Assembly (NCBI RefSeq): GCF_900109115.1
Contig: NZ_FNYV01000001.1
Coordinates: forward strand, 633,003-697,002
Reading direction: 5' to 3'
DNA: 64,000 nucleotides
Source: Micromonospora phaseoli
GTDB taxonomy: Bacteria; Actinomycetota; Actinomycetes; Mycobacteriales; Micromonosporaceae
The translations under genes were made by a program, and so were the position numbers. This document shows positions 8,587-17,371 of the stretch, one piece after another. Numbering within the stretch: the stretch's first letter is position 1; each line of letters opens with the position of its first letter. The notes beneath the pieces are model-generated. The model saw only the letters and a list, made by a program, of their open reading frames with translations, ran no database searches and was not told the origin of the DNA.

Positions 8587-9852
8587 TCAGGAGACGGTGA
8601 TCGCGCCGTTTGCGGCGCGTACGCAGGCGACGGAGCGGGCGGCGGTACCGGCCGCGCCGGAGAGGCACTGGCCCAGCACCTGGTGCCCGGCGGCGTTCGG
8701 GTGCCACGACTCCTGACAGGTCTGGAAGTAGGTCACGCAGGTGTTGGCGATCCGCTGGATGGCGATCTTGTCCTTGCCGGAGAGGCTGGTCACGAAGGTG
8801 CCGTTGGGCGGGTTGTCCATCAGCCGGATCGGGGTGGCCAGCGTGCCGGTCGGGCTGTTCGCGCTCTCGCAGAGCCGGGCGCCGTCGAAGGCCCGCTGCA
8901 CGTTGAGGTAGACCAGGTCGGTGCTGGGGAACTCGGCCGCCAGGGTGGTCCGGGTCGAGTTCACGATGCTGCCGAGGCCCTGCGAGAAGCGGTGCCCGGG
9001 AGCGAGGCTGGCCCGGTGGATCGGGCAGCCGGCCGCGTACCGCTCGGCGCCGAGCGCGCGGAACTTGTCCCGGGTGTCGTCGCGGTTGTCCTCCGAGTGG
9101 TAGGTCGGGGCCAGCTCCAGCGGCAGCGGGTTGGTGTAGTCCTGCAACACCACCCGGTGCTGCCCGTCGGCGTCCACCTCACGCAGGGTGTTCAGGATCT
9201 GGCGTACGGCCGCGGTGGTCTCCGCCGTGGCGGCGGTGATCTGGGCGGCGGTGGCCAGGTCGGCGTCGGAGCAGGGCTTCTGCTCCACCGGACCGTTCAG
9301 GTACGCCCAGAACTCCCACCAGCCGGTCCAGGCGTCGGCGATGAACCGGTTGGCGCACTTCTCGGCGACCCCGCCGAAGGTGAACGAGCTGTTGTTGGAG
9401 CCGAGCCCGATCAGCACCAGGTCGATGTCGTGGGTCTGGGCGACCGCGCGCAGCTGGTCGAGTTGGGCGGAGACCTGCCGCCCGCTGGCCCGTGCGGAGG
9501 ACGCGGCGGCGATGTCGTGCGGCTGGCCGCCCGAGCAGGCCAGGTTGAAGCGGTCCTGGATGCCGGGCAGGGACGCCTTGTGCAGCGACGCGTTGGCCGA
9601 CCGGTGGCAGAAGAACGCGTTGCTGTTCGGTGCTGTCCATCCGGGGAAGTCCCGCGCCACGCCGGTCGCGTCGACCACCGGTTGGTAGGCGCCGGCGCCT
9701 TCACCACTGATGAAGCTGTCGCCGAGGGCGATCGCGGCGGTGGGCAGCGCCGCCGAGGCGGGGGCGGGTGTGGCGACGGCGGTGGCGAGGGTCGCTGTGG
9801 CGACGGCCAGGGCCATCGCGGCGGCGGTACGACGCAACGCGGACATGGGCAT
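8587..9852 (-). CDS. Secreted SGNH/GDSL hydrolase
   Basis: A 421-residue secreted esterase/lipase-like protein. A signal peptide covers about residues 1-34, with an Ala-rich core and a likely cleavage site after PASA. Block I is GDSFISGEGAG, with the nucleophile Ser46. A GLGSNN segment near residue 145 supplies the Gly/Asn block, and the C-terminal SWHPNAAGH holds the catalytic His. Several cysteines suggest disulphides in the secreted fold. The family includes lipases and carbohydrate esterases; the substrate is unknown. An alternative start two codons in (MSALRR) is possible. It is divergent from parE across a 343-bp intergenic region. Confidence 0.92.
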   Translation of the reverse strand: MPMSALRRTAAAMALAVATATLATAVATPAPASAALPTAAIALGDSFISGEGAGAYQPVVDATGVARDFPGWTAPNSNAFFCHRSANASLHKASLPGIQDRFNLACSGGQPHDIAAASSARASGRQVSAQLDQLRAVAQTHDIDLVLIGLGSNNSSFTFGGVAEKCANRFIADAWTGWWEFWAYLNGPVEQKPCSDADLATAAQITAATAETTAAVRQILNTLREVDADGQHRVVLQDYTNPLPLELAPTYHSEDNRDDTRDKFRALGAERYAAGCPIHRASLAPGHRFSQGLGSIVNSTRTTLAAEFPSTDLVYLNVQRAFDGARLCESANSPTGTLATPIRLMDNPPNGTFVTSLSGKDKIAIQRIANTCVTYFQTCQESWHPNAAGHQVLGQCLSGAAGTAARSVACVRAANGAITVS

Positions 9853-10195
9853 CCCATCCGTTAATGGAAATGTGAAAGATCCTCTGGTGCCGTGATGAGA
9901 TCACGCAGGTGTGACGAACGTCAACAGTGGGAAACATCTGTGACGCCTGGGGTTGACGGGGCCGGCGCGTCTCGAGGGTGCCCCGCCGCTCGCGGTCGAC
10001 CTCGGGCACCGGGCATAAGGTCAGGCGTCGGGGCGTTGATCGCGGCAGGTCCGCCAGCAGCGGCCCACGGCGTGCCGTACGGGTGTCCGCACGGGTTGTC
10101 GGGGCGTACGGCTACGCTCGCTGCGGCGTGCCCGCGCCGGGCCGACCGCCGACGGTGCGGGGCAGCACATCGCCGAGACCGGGGAGTACGACCAG
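9853..10195. other. Intergenic region between divergent SGNH hydrolase and parE genes
   Basis: No gene is visible. The part next to the hydrolase is less GC-rich and holds two short dyads, a GTGAT/ATCAC dyad near 9893 and TGACGAACGTCA at 9912-9923, which could be operators. A TTGACG hexamer near 9953 is a possible -35 element. A GGGGAG site near 10180 precedes the TTG start of parE. Confidence 0.4.
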
Positions 10196-12253
10196 TTGAC
10201 CGCAGAGCCTGAGACCCTGTACGGGGCCGATGACCTCACGCACCTCGAGGGGCTGGACGCCGTCCGCAAGCGGCCCGGCATGTACATCGGCTCCACCGAC
10301 AGCCGTGGCGTGGGTCACCTCGTCAACGAGATCCTCGACAACTCCACCGACGAGGGTGTCGCCGGTCACGCCAAGAAGATCGAGATAATCCTGCACGCCG
10401 ACGGCTCGGTGCAGGTCGACGACGACGGCCGGGGCATTCCCACCGACGTGCACGCCCGCTCCGGCATCTCCGGCGTCGAGTTGGTGCTCACCCGCCTGCA
10501 CGCCGGTGGCAAGTTCGGCGGCTCCGGCTACAAGACCTCCGGCGGACTGCACGGTGTGGGCGCCTCGGCGGTCAACGCGTTGTCCCGCCGGTTCGACGTC
10601 ACGGTCCGCCGCGCCGGCAAGGTCCACGCCATGTCCTTCCGGCACGGTGTGCCCGGCATCTTCGACGGAGACGGCCCCGACGCGCCGTTCACCCCCGGCC
10701 CCGGGCTCCAGGTCGTCGGCGCCATGAAGCGCGGCCACCGCACCGGAACCTCGATCCGTTACTGGTACGACCCCCGCTACTTCGAGACCGGTGCCACGCT
10801 CGACCACGACGCGGTGCGGGCCAAGCTGCGGCACACCGCCTTCCTGGTGCCGGGCGTCAGCTACACGCTGCGCGACCACACGGCCGACGAGCCGACCGAG
10901 GAGAGCTTCCACTACCCCGACGGGCTCACCGACATGGTGGAGTTCCTCGCGCCGGCCGGCGAACGGCCCGTCTCCGGCATGTTGCTGGTCATCGGCGAGG
11001 GGACCTACCGGGAGAACGCCGCCGACGCCAACGGCGTCATGCAGTCCAACGTGCAGCGGCGGGCCGAGGTCGAGGTGGCGTTCCGCTGGGGCACCGGCTA
11101 CGAGCGCACCGTCGAGTGCTTCACCAACACCATCCGTAACGCCCACGGCGGCACCCACCGCAAGGGTTTCGAGCGGGCGCTGGCACGTACCCTCGCCGAC
11201 GCCGTGCGCAACACCCGCGGCCTGCTCAAGGCCAAGGAGGAAGCCCCCACCCTGGACGACGTCCTGGAGGGCATGACGGCGGTGGTGCACGTGCGGGTGC
11301 CCGAGCCGCAGTTCACCTCCCAGACCAAGGACGAGCTCTCCACCGCCGGCGTCACCAAGGTGGTGCAGGGGCTGGTGGAGCAGCACGTCAAGTCCTGGCT
11401 GGAGGACCGCAAGACGAAGACCGAGGCCCGCACGGTCCTACAGAAGATCGTCGACGCGGCCCGGGTACGGCTCACCCAGAAGCAGCAGAAGGACGCGGCC
11501 CGCCGCAAGACCGCCCTGGAGGGCGCGTCGATGCCCGCCAAGCTGGTCGACTGCCGCGCGGCAGGCATCGAGAGAAGTGAGCTGTTCATCGTTGAAGGGG
11601 ACAGCGCCCTCGGCACGGGCCGACTTGCCCGATCCTCGGAGTACCAGGCGCTCCTTCCCATTCGCGGCAAGATCCTGAATGTGCAGAAGGCCAACCTCCA
11701 GCAGGTGCTCGACAACGCCGAGTGCGCGGCGATCGTGCAGGTGCTCGGCGCTGGCTCCGGGCGCACCTTCGACCTCTCGGCACTGCGCTACGGCCGGGTG
11801 CTCATCATGGCCGACGCCGATGTCGACGGCGCCCACATCCGGACGCTGCTGATCACCCTCTTCGCCCGCTACATGCGGCCGCTGATCGAGGCGGGCCGGC
11901 TCTACGCCGCGATGCCGCCGCTGCACAAGATCACCACGAAGGGGCGCAATCCGGAGACGGTCTACACCTACACGCAGGTGGAGATGGAGACGACGGTGCG
12001 CAGGCTGGAGAAGGCCGGCAAACAGATCGTCACTCCCATCCCGCGCTTCAAGGGGCTGGGCGAGATGGACGCAGACGAGTTGTGGGAGACCACGATGAAC
12101 CCGGCCACTCGGGCGGTACGCCGGATCACGCTGGACGACGTCGAGGCCGCCGAGCGGATCCTCGAACTGCTGATGGGGGAGAAGGTCGAGCCACGTCGCA
12201 ACTGGCTGATCAACTCCGCTGACCGCGTCGACCGCGACGCCATCGACGCCTGA
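10196..12253 (+). CDS. parE: Type IIA topoisomerase subunit B (ParE/GyrB-like)
   Basis: ATPase subunit of a type IIA topoisomerase, 685 residues, starting with TTG behind GGGGAG. The GHKL ATPase domain has E45 and N49 in HLVNEILDNS, equivalent to the GyrB catalytic glutamate and metal-binding asparagine, and GGLHGVGASAVNALS near 118-132. The TOPRIM domain has EGDSA at residues 467-471, LLPIRGKILNV at 486-496 and a DADVDGAHI metal-binding motif near 540. The C-terminus has the PRFKGLGEM motif. ParC follows 31 bp downstream, and this pairing plus a ParC without an obvious GyrA box favours topoisomerase IV over gyrase; a second gyrase pair would be expected elsewhere. Codons 456-495 carry more A/T-ending codons than their surroundings (see findings). 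Confidence 0.93.
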   Translation: MTAEPETLYGADDLTHLEGLDAVRKRPGMYIGSTDSRGVGHLVNEILDNSTDEGVAGHAKKIEIILHADGSVQVDDDGRGIPTDVHARSGISGVELVLTRLHAGGKFGGSGYKTSGGLHGVGASAVNALSRRFDVTVRRAGKVHAMSFRHGVPGIFDGDGPDAPFTPGPGLQVVGAMKRGHRTGTSIRYWYDPRYFETGATLDHDAVRAKLRHTAFLVPGVSYTLRDHTADEPTEESFHYPDGLTDMVEFLAPAGERPVSGMLLVIGEGTYRENAADANGVMQSNVQRRAEVEVAFRWGTGYERTVECFTNTIRNAHGGTHRKGFERALARTLADAVRNTRGLLKAKEEAPTLDDVLEGMTAVVHVRVPEPQFTSQTKDELSTAGVTKVVQGLVEQHVKSWLEDRKTKTEARTVLQKIVDAARVRLTQKQQKDAARRKTALEGASMPAKLVDCRAAGIERSELFIVEGDSALGTGRLARSSEYQALLPIRGKILNVQKANLQQVLDNAECAAIVQVLGAGSGRTFDLSALRYGRVLIMADADVDGAHIRTLLITLFARYMRPLIEAGRLYAAMPPLHKITTKGRNPETVYTYTQVEMETTVRRLEKAGKQIVTPIPRFKGLGEMDADELWETTMNPATRAVRRITLDDVEAAERILELLMGEKVEPRRNWLINSADRVDRDAIDA

Positions 12254-12284
12254 CCACCGGCCTTCTCGGAAGGAAAGCTGAACC

Positions 12285-14768
12285 ATGGCACGGCGCAAGG
12301 AAACGAAGGTCGACCACTCCGCGTTCGACCGGGCCGGCGCGCGGATCATCGACAACCCGCTGACCACCGAGGTCTCCGACTCCTACCTGGAGTACGCCTT
12401 CTCGGTCATCCACTCCCGTGCCCTGCCCGACGCCCGCGACGGCCTCAAGCCGGTGCACCGCCGCATCCTCTACTCGATGTACGAGTTGGGTTTCCGCCCG
12501 GACCGGCCGTACGTCAAGTCGGCCCGGGTGGTCGGCGATGTGATGGGTCGCTACCACCCGCACGGTGACACCGCGATCTACGACGCGATGGTCCGGTTGG
12601 CGCAGGACTTCTCGCTCAACGTGCCGCTCATCGACGGGCATGGAAATTATGGGAGCCCGGACGATGGACCGGCAGCGGCGAGATACACGGAAGCCCGGAT
12701 GTCGCGGGAGGCGATGCTGCTCGTCGGTGAGCTGGGCGAGGACACCGTCGACGTCGAGCCCAACTACGACGGCTCACTGACCCAGCCGACCGTGCTGCCG
12801 GCGGCCTTCCCGAACCTGCTGGTCAACGGCACCTCCGGGATCGCGGTCGGGATGGCGACCAACATGATCCCGCACAACCTGGGCGAGGTCGTCTCGGCGG
12901 CCCGTTGGCTGATCCGGCACCCGAGCGCCACCCTGGACAAGCTCATGGAGTTCGTGCCCGGCCCCGACCTGCCCACCGGCGGTCTGCTGCTCGGCCTCGA
13001 CGAGGTGCGCCGGGCCTACGAGACCGGCCGCGGCGTGGTGCGGATGCGCGGCAAGGTGGAGATCGGCCCGCTGGAGGGCAGCAGGGGCCGGCAGGCCATC
13101 ACCGTGGTCGAGCTGCCCTACGGCATCGGCGCGGAGAAGGTCATCGCCGCGATCACCAACGAGGTCACCAAGACCAAGCGGCTCACCGGGATCGCCGACG
13201 TCAAGGACCTCACCGACCGGGAGAGCGGTACCCGGCTGGTCATCGAGTGCAAGGTCGGGGTGAATCCGCAGGCGCTGCTCGCCGACCTGTACCGGCTCAC
13301 CCCGCTGGAGCAGTCCTTCGGCGTCAACAACCTGGTGCTGGTCGACGGGCAGCCGCGCACCCTCGGGCTCAAGGAGCTGCTGGAGGTGTTCCTGGCCCAC
13401 CGGTACGAGGTGGTGACCCGGCGCAGCGCCCACCGCAAGCGTAAGCGGGAGGAGCGGCTGCACCTGGTCGACGGCCTGCTGATCGCCCTGCTCGACATCG
13501 ACAAGGTGGTCAAGCTGATCCGGGCCAGCGAGGACGCCCAGGCGGCCAAGAGCGGCCTGATGCGCCAGTTCAAGCTCTCCGAGATCCAGGCGACCTACAT
13601 CCTGGACACTCCGCTGCGTCGGCTGACCAGGTACGACCGGCTGGAGCTGGAGGCGGAGCAGACGAAGCTGCGCGGCGAGATCGCCGAGCTGTCCACCATC
13701 CTCGACGACGAGAACGTGCTGAAGAAGGTCGTCTCGGACGAGCTGGCCGCAGTGGTCAAGCAGTTCGCCGCGCCCCGACGGACGACGCTGGTCGACGGTG
13801 ACCTCAAGGAGGTGCTCGCCGCGTCCGCGCCGGCCGGGCCGCTGGAGGTGGCCGACGACCCCTGCCAGGTCATCCTGTCGGCCACCGGGCTGGTCGCCCG
13901 TACCGCCGCCGAGTCGGAGGAGGCCGCCGAGGGGCGTCGCCGGCACGGCCGGGTCAAGCACGACGCGGTACGCGCCGTGGTGCACTCGACCGCACGGGGC
14001 CGGGTGCTGCTGGTGACAAGTGCGGGTCGGGCGTTCAAGGTGGATGTGCTGCCGCTGCCGGTGCTGCCCGAGCAGGCCGGCACGGTGTCGTTGCGCGGCG
14101 GGATGTCCGCAGCCGAGCTGGTGCCGCTGGAGCCGGGGGAGACGGTGGTGGGTCTCGCGCCGCTCGGCTCCACCGCCGGCGGATCGCCGGGCCTGGCGCT
14201 GGGTACCCGGCAGGGTGTGGTGAAGGTGTGTGCCCCCGACTGGCCGGTGCGCTCGGACGAGTTCGAGGTGATCGGGCTGCGCGACGACGACGAGGTGGTC
14301 GGCGCGACCTGGCTGGCCGACGGCACCGAGACGTTGGCCTTCCTGACCAGCGCGGCGTCGCTGCTGCGGTTCCCCGCCGGCACTATCCGTCCGCAGGGCC
14401 TCAAGGGCGGCGGCATGGCGGGCATCGCCCTGCCGGCCGGGGCTCAGGTGGTCTTCTTCGGCGCGATCCGCACCGACGATCCGCAGCACGGCGAGCCGAT
14501 GGTGGTCACCTCGACCGGCGCGACGGTCAAGGTGACGCCGCTGGCGGCGTACCCGGCGAAGGGGCGGGCGACCGGCGGGGTGCGCGCCCAGCGGTTCCTC
14601 AAGGGTGAGACCGACGTGGTCGTCGGTTGGATCGGCCCCCGCCCGGTCGGCGCCACCGCCACCGGCGATCCGGTGGAGCTGCCGGCCGCCGACCCACGCC
14701 GCGACGGCTCGGGTTTCGCCGTGATGCTCGGCCCAACCGTCGTAGGCCACCAGATCGACCGCAACTAA
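12285..14768 (+). CDS. parC: Type IIA topoisomerase subunit A (ParC/GyrA-like)
   Basis: DNA cleavage/religation subunit, 827 residues. The winged-helix domain contains [13 protein letters not shown] near residues 53-65 and the GRYHPHGD motif at 88-95. The catalytic tyrosine is Y134 in ARYTEARMS. The tower and coiled-coil region follows to about 500, then a beta-pinwheel C-terminal domain with [15 protein letters not shown] repeats. I do not see the QRRGGKG GyrA box, consistent with topoisomerase IV rather than gyrase. The ATG at 12285 has GGAAAG upstream. It is cotranscribed with parE. Codons 119-136, around the catalytic Tyr, have nine A/T-ending codons in 18, which is abnormal for this genome. 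It converges with alkB. Confidence 0.93.
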   Translation: MARRKETKVDHSAFDRAGARIIDNPLTTEVSDSYLEYAFSVIHSRALPDARDGLKPVHRRILYSMYELGFRPDRPYVKSARVVGDVMGRYHPHGDTAIYDAMVRLAQDFSLNVPLIDGHGNYGSPDDGPAAARYTEARMSREAMLLVGELGEDTVDVEPNYDGSLTQPTVLPAAFPNLLVNGTSGIAVGMATNMIPHNLGEVVSAARWLIRHPSATLDKLMEFVPGPDLPTGGLLLGLDEVRRAYETGRGVVRMRGKVEIGPLEGSRGRQAITVVELPYGIGAEKVIAAITNEVTKTKRLTGIADVKDLTDRESGTRLVIECKVGVNPQALLADLYRLTPLEQSFGVNNLVLVDGQPRTLGLKELLEVFLAHRYEVVTRRSAHRKRKREERLHLVDGLLIALLDIDKVVKLIRASEDAQAAKSGLMRQFKLSEIQATYILDTPLRRLTRYDRLELEAEQTKLRGEIAELSTILDDENVLKKVVSDELAAVVKQFAAPRRTTLVDGDLKEVLAASAPAGPLEVADDPCQVILSATGLVARTAAESEEAAEGRRRHGRVKHDAVRAVVHSTARGRVLLVTSAGRAFKVDVLPLPVLPEQAGTVSLRGGMSAAELVPLEPGETVVGLAPLGSTAGGSPGLALGTRQGVVKVCAPDWPVRSDEFEVIGLRDDDEVVGATWLADGTETLAFLTSAASLLRFPAGTIRPQGLKGGGMAGIALPAGAQVVFFGAIRTDDPQHGEPMVVTSTGATVKVTPLAAYPAKGRATGGVRAQRFLKGETDVVVGWIGPRPVGATATGDPVELPAADPRRDGSGFAVMLGPTVVGHQIDRN

Positions 14769-14793
14769 CCGCCCGGCACGCAACCCAACTATT

Positions 14794-14848
14794 GATCATG
14801 AGGTTGGCGGTTCTTCCCGAGATCAACAGCGCCGCTGACCTCATGATC
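14794..14848. repeat. Imperfect inverted repeat between convergent parC and alkB
   Basis: The 17-base arms 14794-14810 and 14832-14848 match except at two positions; the outer 11 bases (GATCATGAGGT) are perfect. The 21-base loop contains a further GATCAAC segment. It sits between two convergent stop codons and can act as a bidirectional terminator. It could equally be a dispersed intergenic repeat, since it has no U-tract. Confidence 0.6.
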
Positions 14849-14865
14849 GACAGTGGTGACGGGGT

Positions 14866-15507
14866 TCAGGCGACGCCGGCCGGGCGGAACTGGACGCTGA
14901 CCCGGGGGCCGACCGGGCGGGCGGTCTTGGGCACGGCATGTTCCCAGGTGCGCTGGCAGGAGCCGCCCATCACCACCAGGTCGCCGTGGCCCAGCGGGAA
15001 GCGCAGGCTGGCACCGCCGCCGCCGCCGCGCGGGCGGAGCAGGAGTTGGCGGGGCGAGCCGAACGAGACGATGGCGACCAACGTGTCGGTGTGCGCGGAA
15101 CGGCCTTGGGTGTCGCCGTGCCAGGCGACGCTGTCGCGGCCGTCGCGGTAGAGACACATTCCGGCGGTGACGAACGGCTCGCCCAACTCGTCGGCGTAGT
15201 GCCGGGTCAGCGTCTCCCGGGCGGCCGCCAGCACCTCGTGCGGCAGCGGCCGGCCGGCACCGTACCAGCAGAGCAGCCGAGGCACGTCGACCTCGGCGTC
15301 GTACATGGTGCGCCGCTCGGCTCGCCACGGCACGTCTCGCAGCAGCAGGTCGAGCACCTGGTCGGAGCCGTGCACCCAGCCTGGCAGGTGATCGACCCAG
15401 GCGCCCTGGGTGAGGGTGTGTCGGCGCAGTTGGCCGCGCAGCGGCCCGAGGGTGGGTGCGGCGTCGGTGACGTCCAGCATCGACGGCTGGTACGCGGCCT
15501 GCGACAT
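14866..15507 (-). CDS. alkB: AlkB-family 2-oxoglutarate/Fe(II) dioxygenase
   Basis: A 213-residue enzyme expected to remove N-alkyl lesions from DNA or RNA by oxidative demethylation. Iron ligands are H130 and D132 in WHGD and H190 in TWEH; the 2-oxoglutarate-binding arginines are R202 and R208 in PRVSVQFR. An MCLYRDGRDSVAWHGD stretch before the first ligands corresponds to the substrate-recognition lid of AlkB homologues. It ends at the parC side with an inverted repeat. Its start is 20 bp downstream of the pseG stop, so it may be read from the end of the Pse operon, although the function looks unrelated. Confidence 0.9.
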   Translation of the reverse strand: MSQAAYQPSMLDVTDAAPTLGPLRGQLRRHTLTQGAWVDHLPGWVHGSDQVLDLLLRDVPWRAERRTMYDAEVDVPRLLCWYGAGRPLPHEVLAAARETLTRHYADELGEPFVTAGMCLYRDGRDSVAWHGDTQGRSAHTDTLVAIVSFGSPRQLLLRPRGGGGGASLRFPLGHGDLVVMGGSCQRTWEHAVPKTARPVGPRVSVQFRPAGVA

Positions 15508-15527
15508 GCGGCCACCCTAGCAGCCGA

Positions 15528-16643
15528 TTAGTACACGTGTATGACCTCTGGTCGGCGGGCGAGTGTGTCGAGTACCGCGTCGACCACCCGTTCCCGTCCG
15601 CGCCCGTCCACCGCCGCTTGCGCCCGCGCGGACAGCGCCGCCCGCTGCGCGCCGTCGCCGAGCAGCCCGCCAAGGGTGCGCGCCGCCGTCAACCGGGCCG
15701 CCGCACCGGCCGGGCCGGCGGCAGCCAGCTCCGGCAGCTCGCCGAGCCCGGCGACGAGCCCCGCCGCGACCACCCGGTGGTACGACTCGCGCTGGTTGTC
15801 CACCACACAGACCAGAGCCGACGCGGCCCCCAGGCAGCACAGCTCCCAGGTCGAGGTGCCGGCCGCACTGACCACCAGGTCAGCGGCGGTGATCAGGGTG
15901 GGCAGCCCGTCGGTTGGTGGCACCGGCAGCAGCGACTGTCCCGGCCCGGGTGCCAGCCGGTCCAGTCGCGCGGCTATCCCGGGTCGGCCGACGACGACGG
16001 TGAGCTCCATCGGTAAGCCGGTCGACAGCAGCACCTCGGTCAGCACCGGTGCCGCGCCGGCCGCGTCGGTACCGCCGAAGAAGGCCAGCACCGCCGGCCG
16101 CTCCACCGCCGCCGGATGGTTTGCCACCGGCCCGTCCGTCACCAGAGGGTCCGGCGCCGGCCGGGCCGACGCCGGCGGCCGGGCCGCCAGCACGGTGTCG
16201 CGCAGCAGGGCGTAGCCGCTGCCGGCCAGCAGCCGCCCCGCCGGCACCGCCAGGTCGGTGCCGAAGTTCTGGTCGAGGTAGAGGTCGGCGTCCTGGCCCC
16301 GGGTGTCGCCGTCGACGATGGCGAGGGTCACCACGCCGGCGGCGCGTAGCGCGCCCGCTCCGGCGGGATCCAGCTCGTAGGAGTCGAGCACCAGCACGTC
16401 CAGGGAGTGCCTGCGGGCCGTCGCGACCAGCCCGTCGGGGGTGTCCGGACCGGGGTGCAGCGGGATGCCCCGGGCGGCGAGTTGCCCGGCCGCCCAGTCG
16501 ATGCCGTCGACGGCGCCGAACACCTCGACCGTGGCGCCCCGGGCCAGGAACTCCTCGCCGAGGGCGAGACAACGGACCAGGTGCCCGACGCCACGCTGCG
16601 GCCCGGCGTCGCAGCGCAACCCGACGCGTACCGGGCTCAGCAC
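15528..16643 (-). CDS. pseG: PseG-like UDP-sugar hydrolase of pseudaminic acid synthesis
   Basis: A 371-residue protein that starts VRVGLRCDAGPQRGVGHLVR. This is the nucleotide-sugar hydrolase N-terminus of PseG, in which GxGHxxR contributes the catalytic His. PseG removes UDP from UDP-2,4-diacetamido-2,4,6-trideoxy-beta-L-altropyranose. The C-terminal half has FGGTDAAG and SAAGTSTWE segments typical of the MurG-like GT-B fold. It begins with GTG inside the last codons of the SpsF-type gene (7-bp overlap), implying translational coupling. With pseB, pseC, pseH and pseI nearby, the assignment to the Pse pathway is firm. The exact N-acyl groups on the substrate are not known. Confidence 0.87.
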   Translation of the reverse strand: MLSPVRVGLRCDAGPQRGVGHLVRCLALGEEFLARGATVEVFGAVDGIDWAAGQLAARGIPLHPGPDTPDGLVATARRHSLDVLVLDSYELDPAGAGALRAAGVVTLAIVDGDTRGQDADLYLDQNFGTDLAVPAGRLLAGSGYALLRDTVLAARPPASARPAPDPLVTDGPVANHPAAVERPAVLAFFGGTDAAGAAPVLTEVLLSTGLPMELTVVVGRPGIAARLDRLAPGPGQSLLPVPPTDGLPTLITAADLVVSAAGTSTWELCCLGAASALVCVVDNQRESYHRVVAAGLVAGLGELPELAAAGPAGAAARLTAARTLGGLLGDGAQRAALSARAQAAVDGRGRERVVDAVLDTLARRPEVIHVY

Positions 16644-17371
16644 TCCTCCAACCGCTTCTGCCGTACGTCGGCGTTGAGCGCGCGCAGCGCCGGCTGCCCG
16701 TCGAGCCAGTCGGCGAGCTTGGCCAGCGGCACGCTGACGTCACCGAAATGCTCGGCCACCGTGCGGACCAGGTCCCAGTCCGGCTCGGTGTCCAGGGTGA
16801 GCCGCAGCTGCGAGCGGTCCGGTGTGAGGGTCACGCCGAGCACCCGGAACAGCTCCGGATGGGCGTACGCGTACGAGGTGACGTGCACCCGGTGGTGGCC
16901 GGTGGCGAGCCGGTCGACGGTGCGCAGAGCGTCCCCCCGGATGATCTCGACGTCCAGCCCGCGCGGCAGGGTACGGGCGATCGACGTGCTGGCGTAGTCC
17001 AAGCCTGGCACGGCGCGGTACACCGAGGCGACCAGCGCGACGATCTCCGGGTCCAGCAGCGGGCAGTCGGCGGTGAACCGCATGACCGCGTCGGCGGGGT
17101 GGGTGTCGAGCGCGCCGATGAACCGGCTCAGCACGTCGTCGATCGGCCCCCGGTGGCAGGCGACGCCGAGCCGGGCGCACTCGGCGACCACCGCGTCGTC
17201 GCCGGTGTCGGTGCTGGTCGCCACGACCAGGTCGGCGAGGACCCCGCTGTCCTGGGCGGCCCGGACCACCCGGCCGAGCACGCTGCGGCCGGCCAGGGGC
17301 CGCAGCACCTTGCCGGGCAGCCGGGACGAGCCCATCCGGGCCTGCACGACCCCGACAATTCGTTCGGTCAC
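16637..17371 (-). CDS. SpsF-type cytidylyltransferase, candidate CMP-pseudaminic acid synthetase
   Basis: A 244-residue nucleotidyltransferase. It has the N-terminal VVQARMGSSRLPGKV motif (CTP-binding loop of the NeuA/KdsB/SpsF group) and FTADCPLLDP near residue 95, which holds the metal-binding Asp. In canonical Pse pathways PseF, a NeuA-type enzyme, activates the sugar with CMP. No other NeuA-type gene is present in the locus, so this SpsF-type protein is the best candidate for that step. The start is the GTG at 17371, which overlaps the upstream stop codon as GTGA. The much longer open frame upstream lies inside the methyltransferase gene and is not used. Confidence 0.83.
   Translation of the reverse strand: MTERIVGVVQARMGSSRLPGKVLRPLAGRSVLGRVVRAAQDSGVLADLVVATSTDTGDDAVVAECARLGVACHRGPIDDVLSRFIGALDTHPADAVMRFTADCPLLDPEIVALVASVYRAVPGLDYASTSIARTLPRGLDVEIIRGDALRTVDRLATGHHRVHVTSYAYAHPELFRVLGVTLTPDRSQLRLTLDTEPDWDLVRTVAEHFGDVSVPLAKLADWLDGQPALRALNADVRQKRLEEC

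Noticed and set aside
12774..14783. 669-codon minus-strand frame opposite parC
   Set aside because: GC-rich genomes give long antisense frames; the translation is Gln/His/Arg/Gly-rich with no domain and parC is clearly the coding strand.
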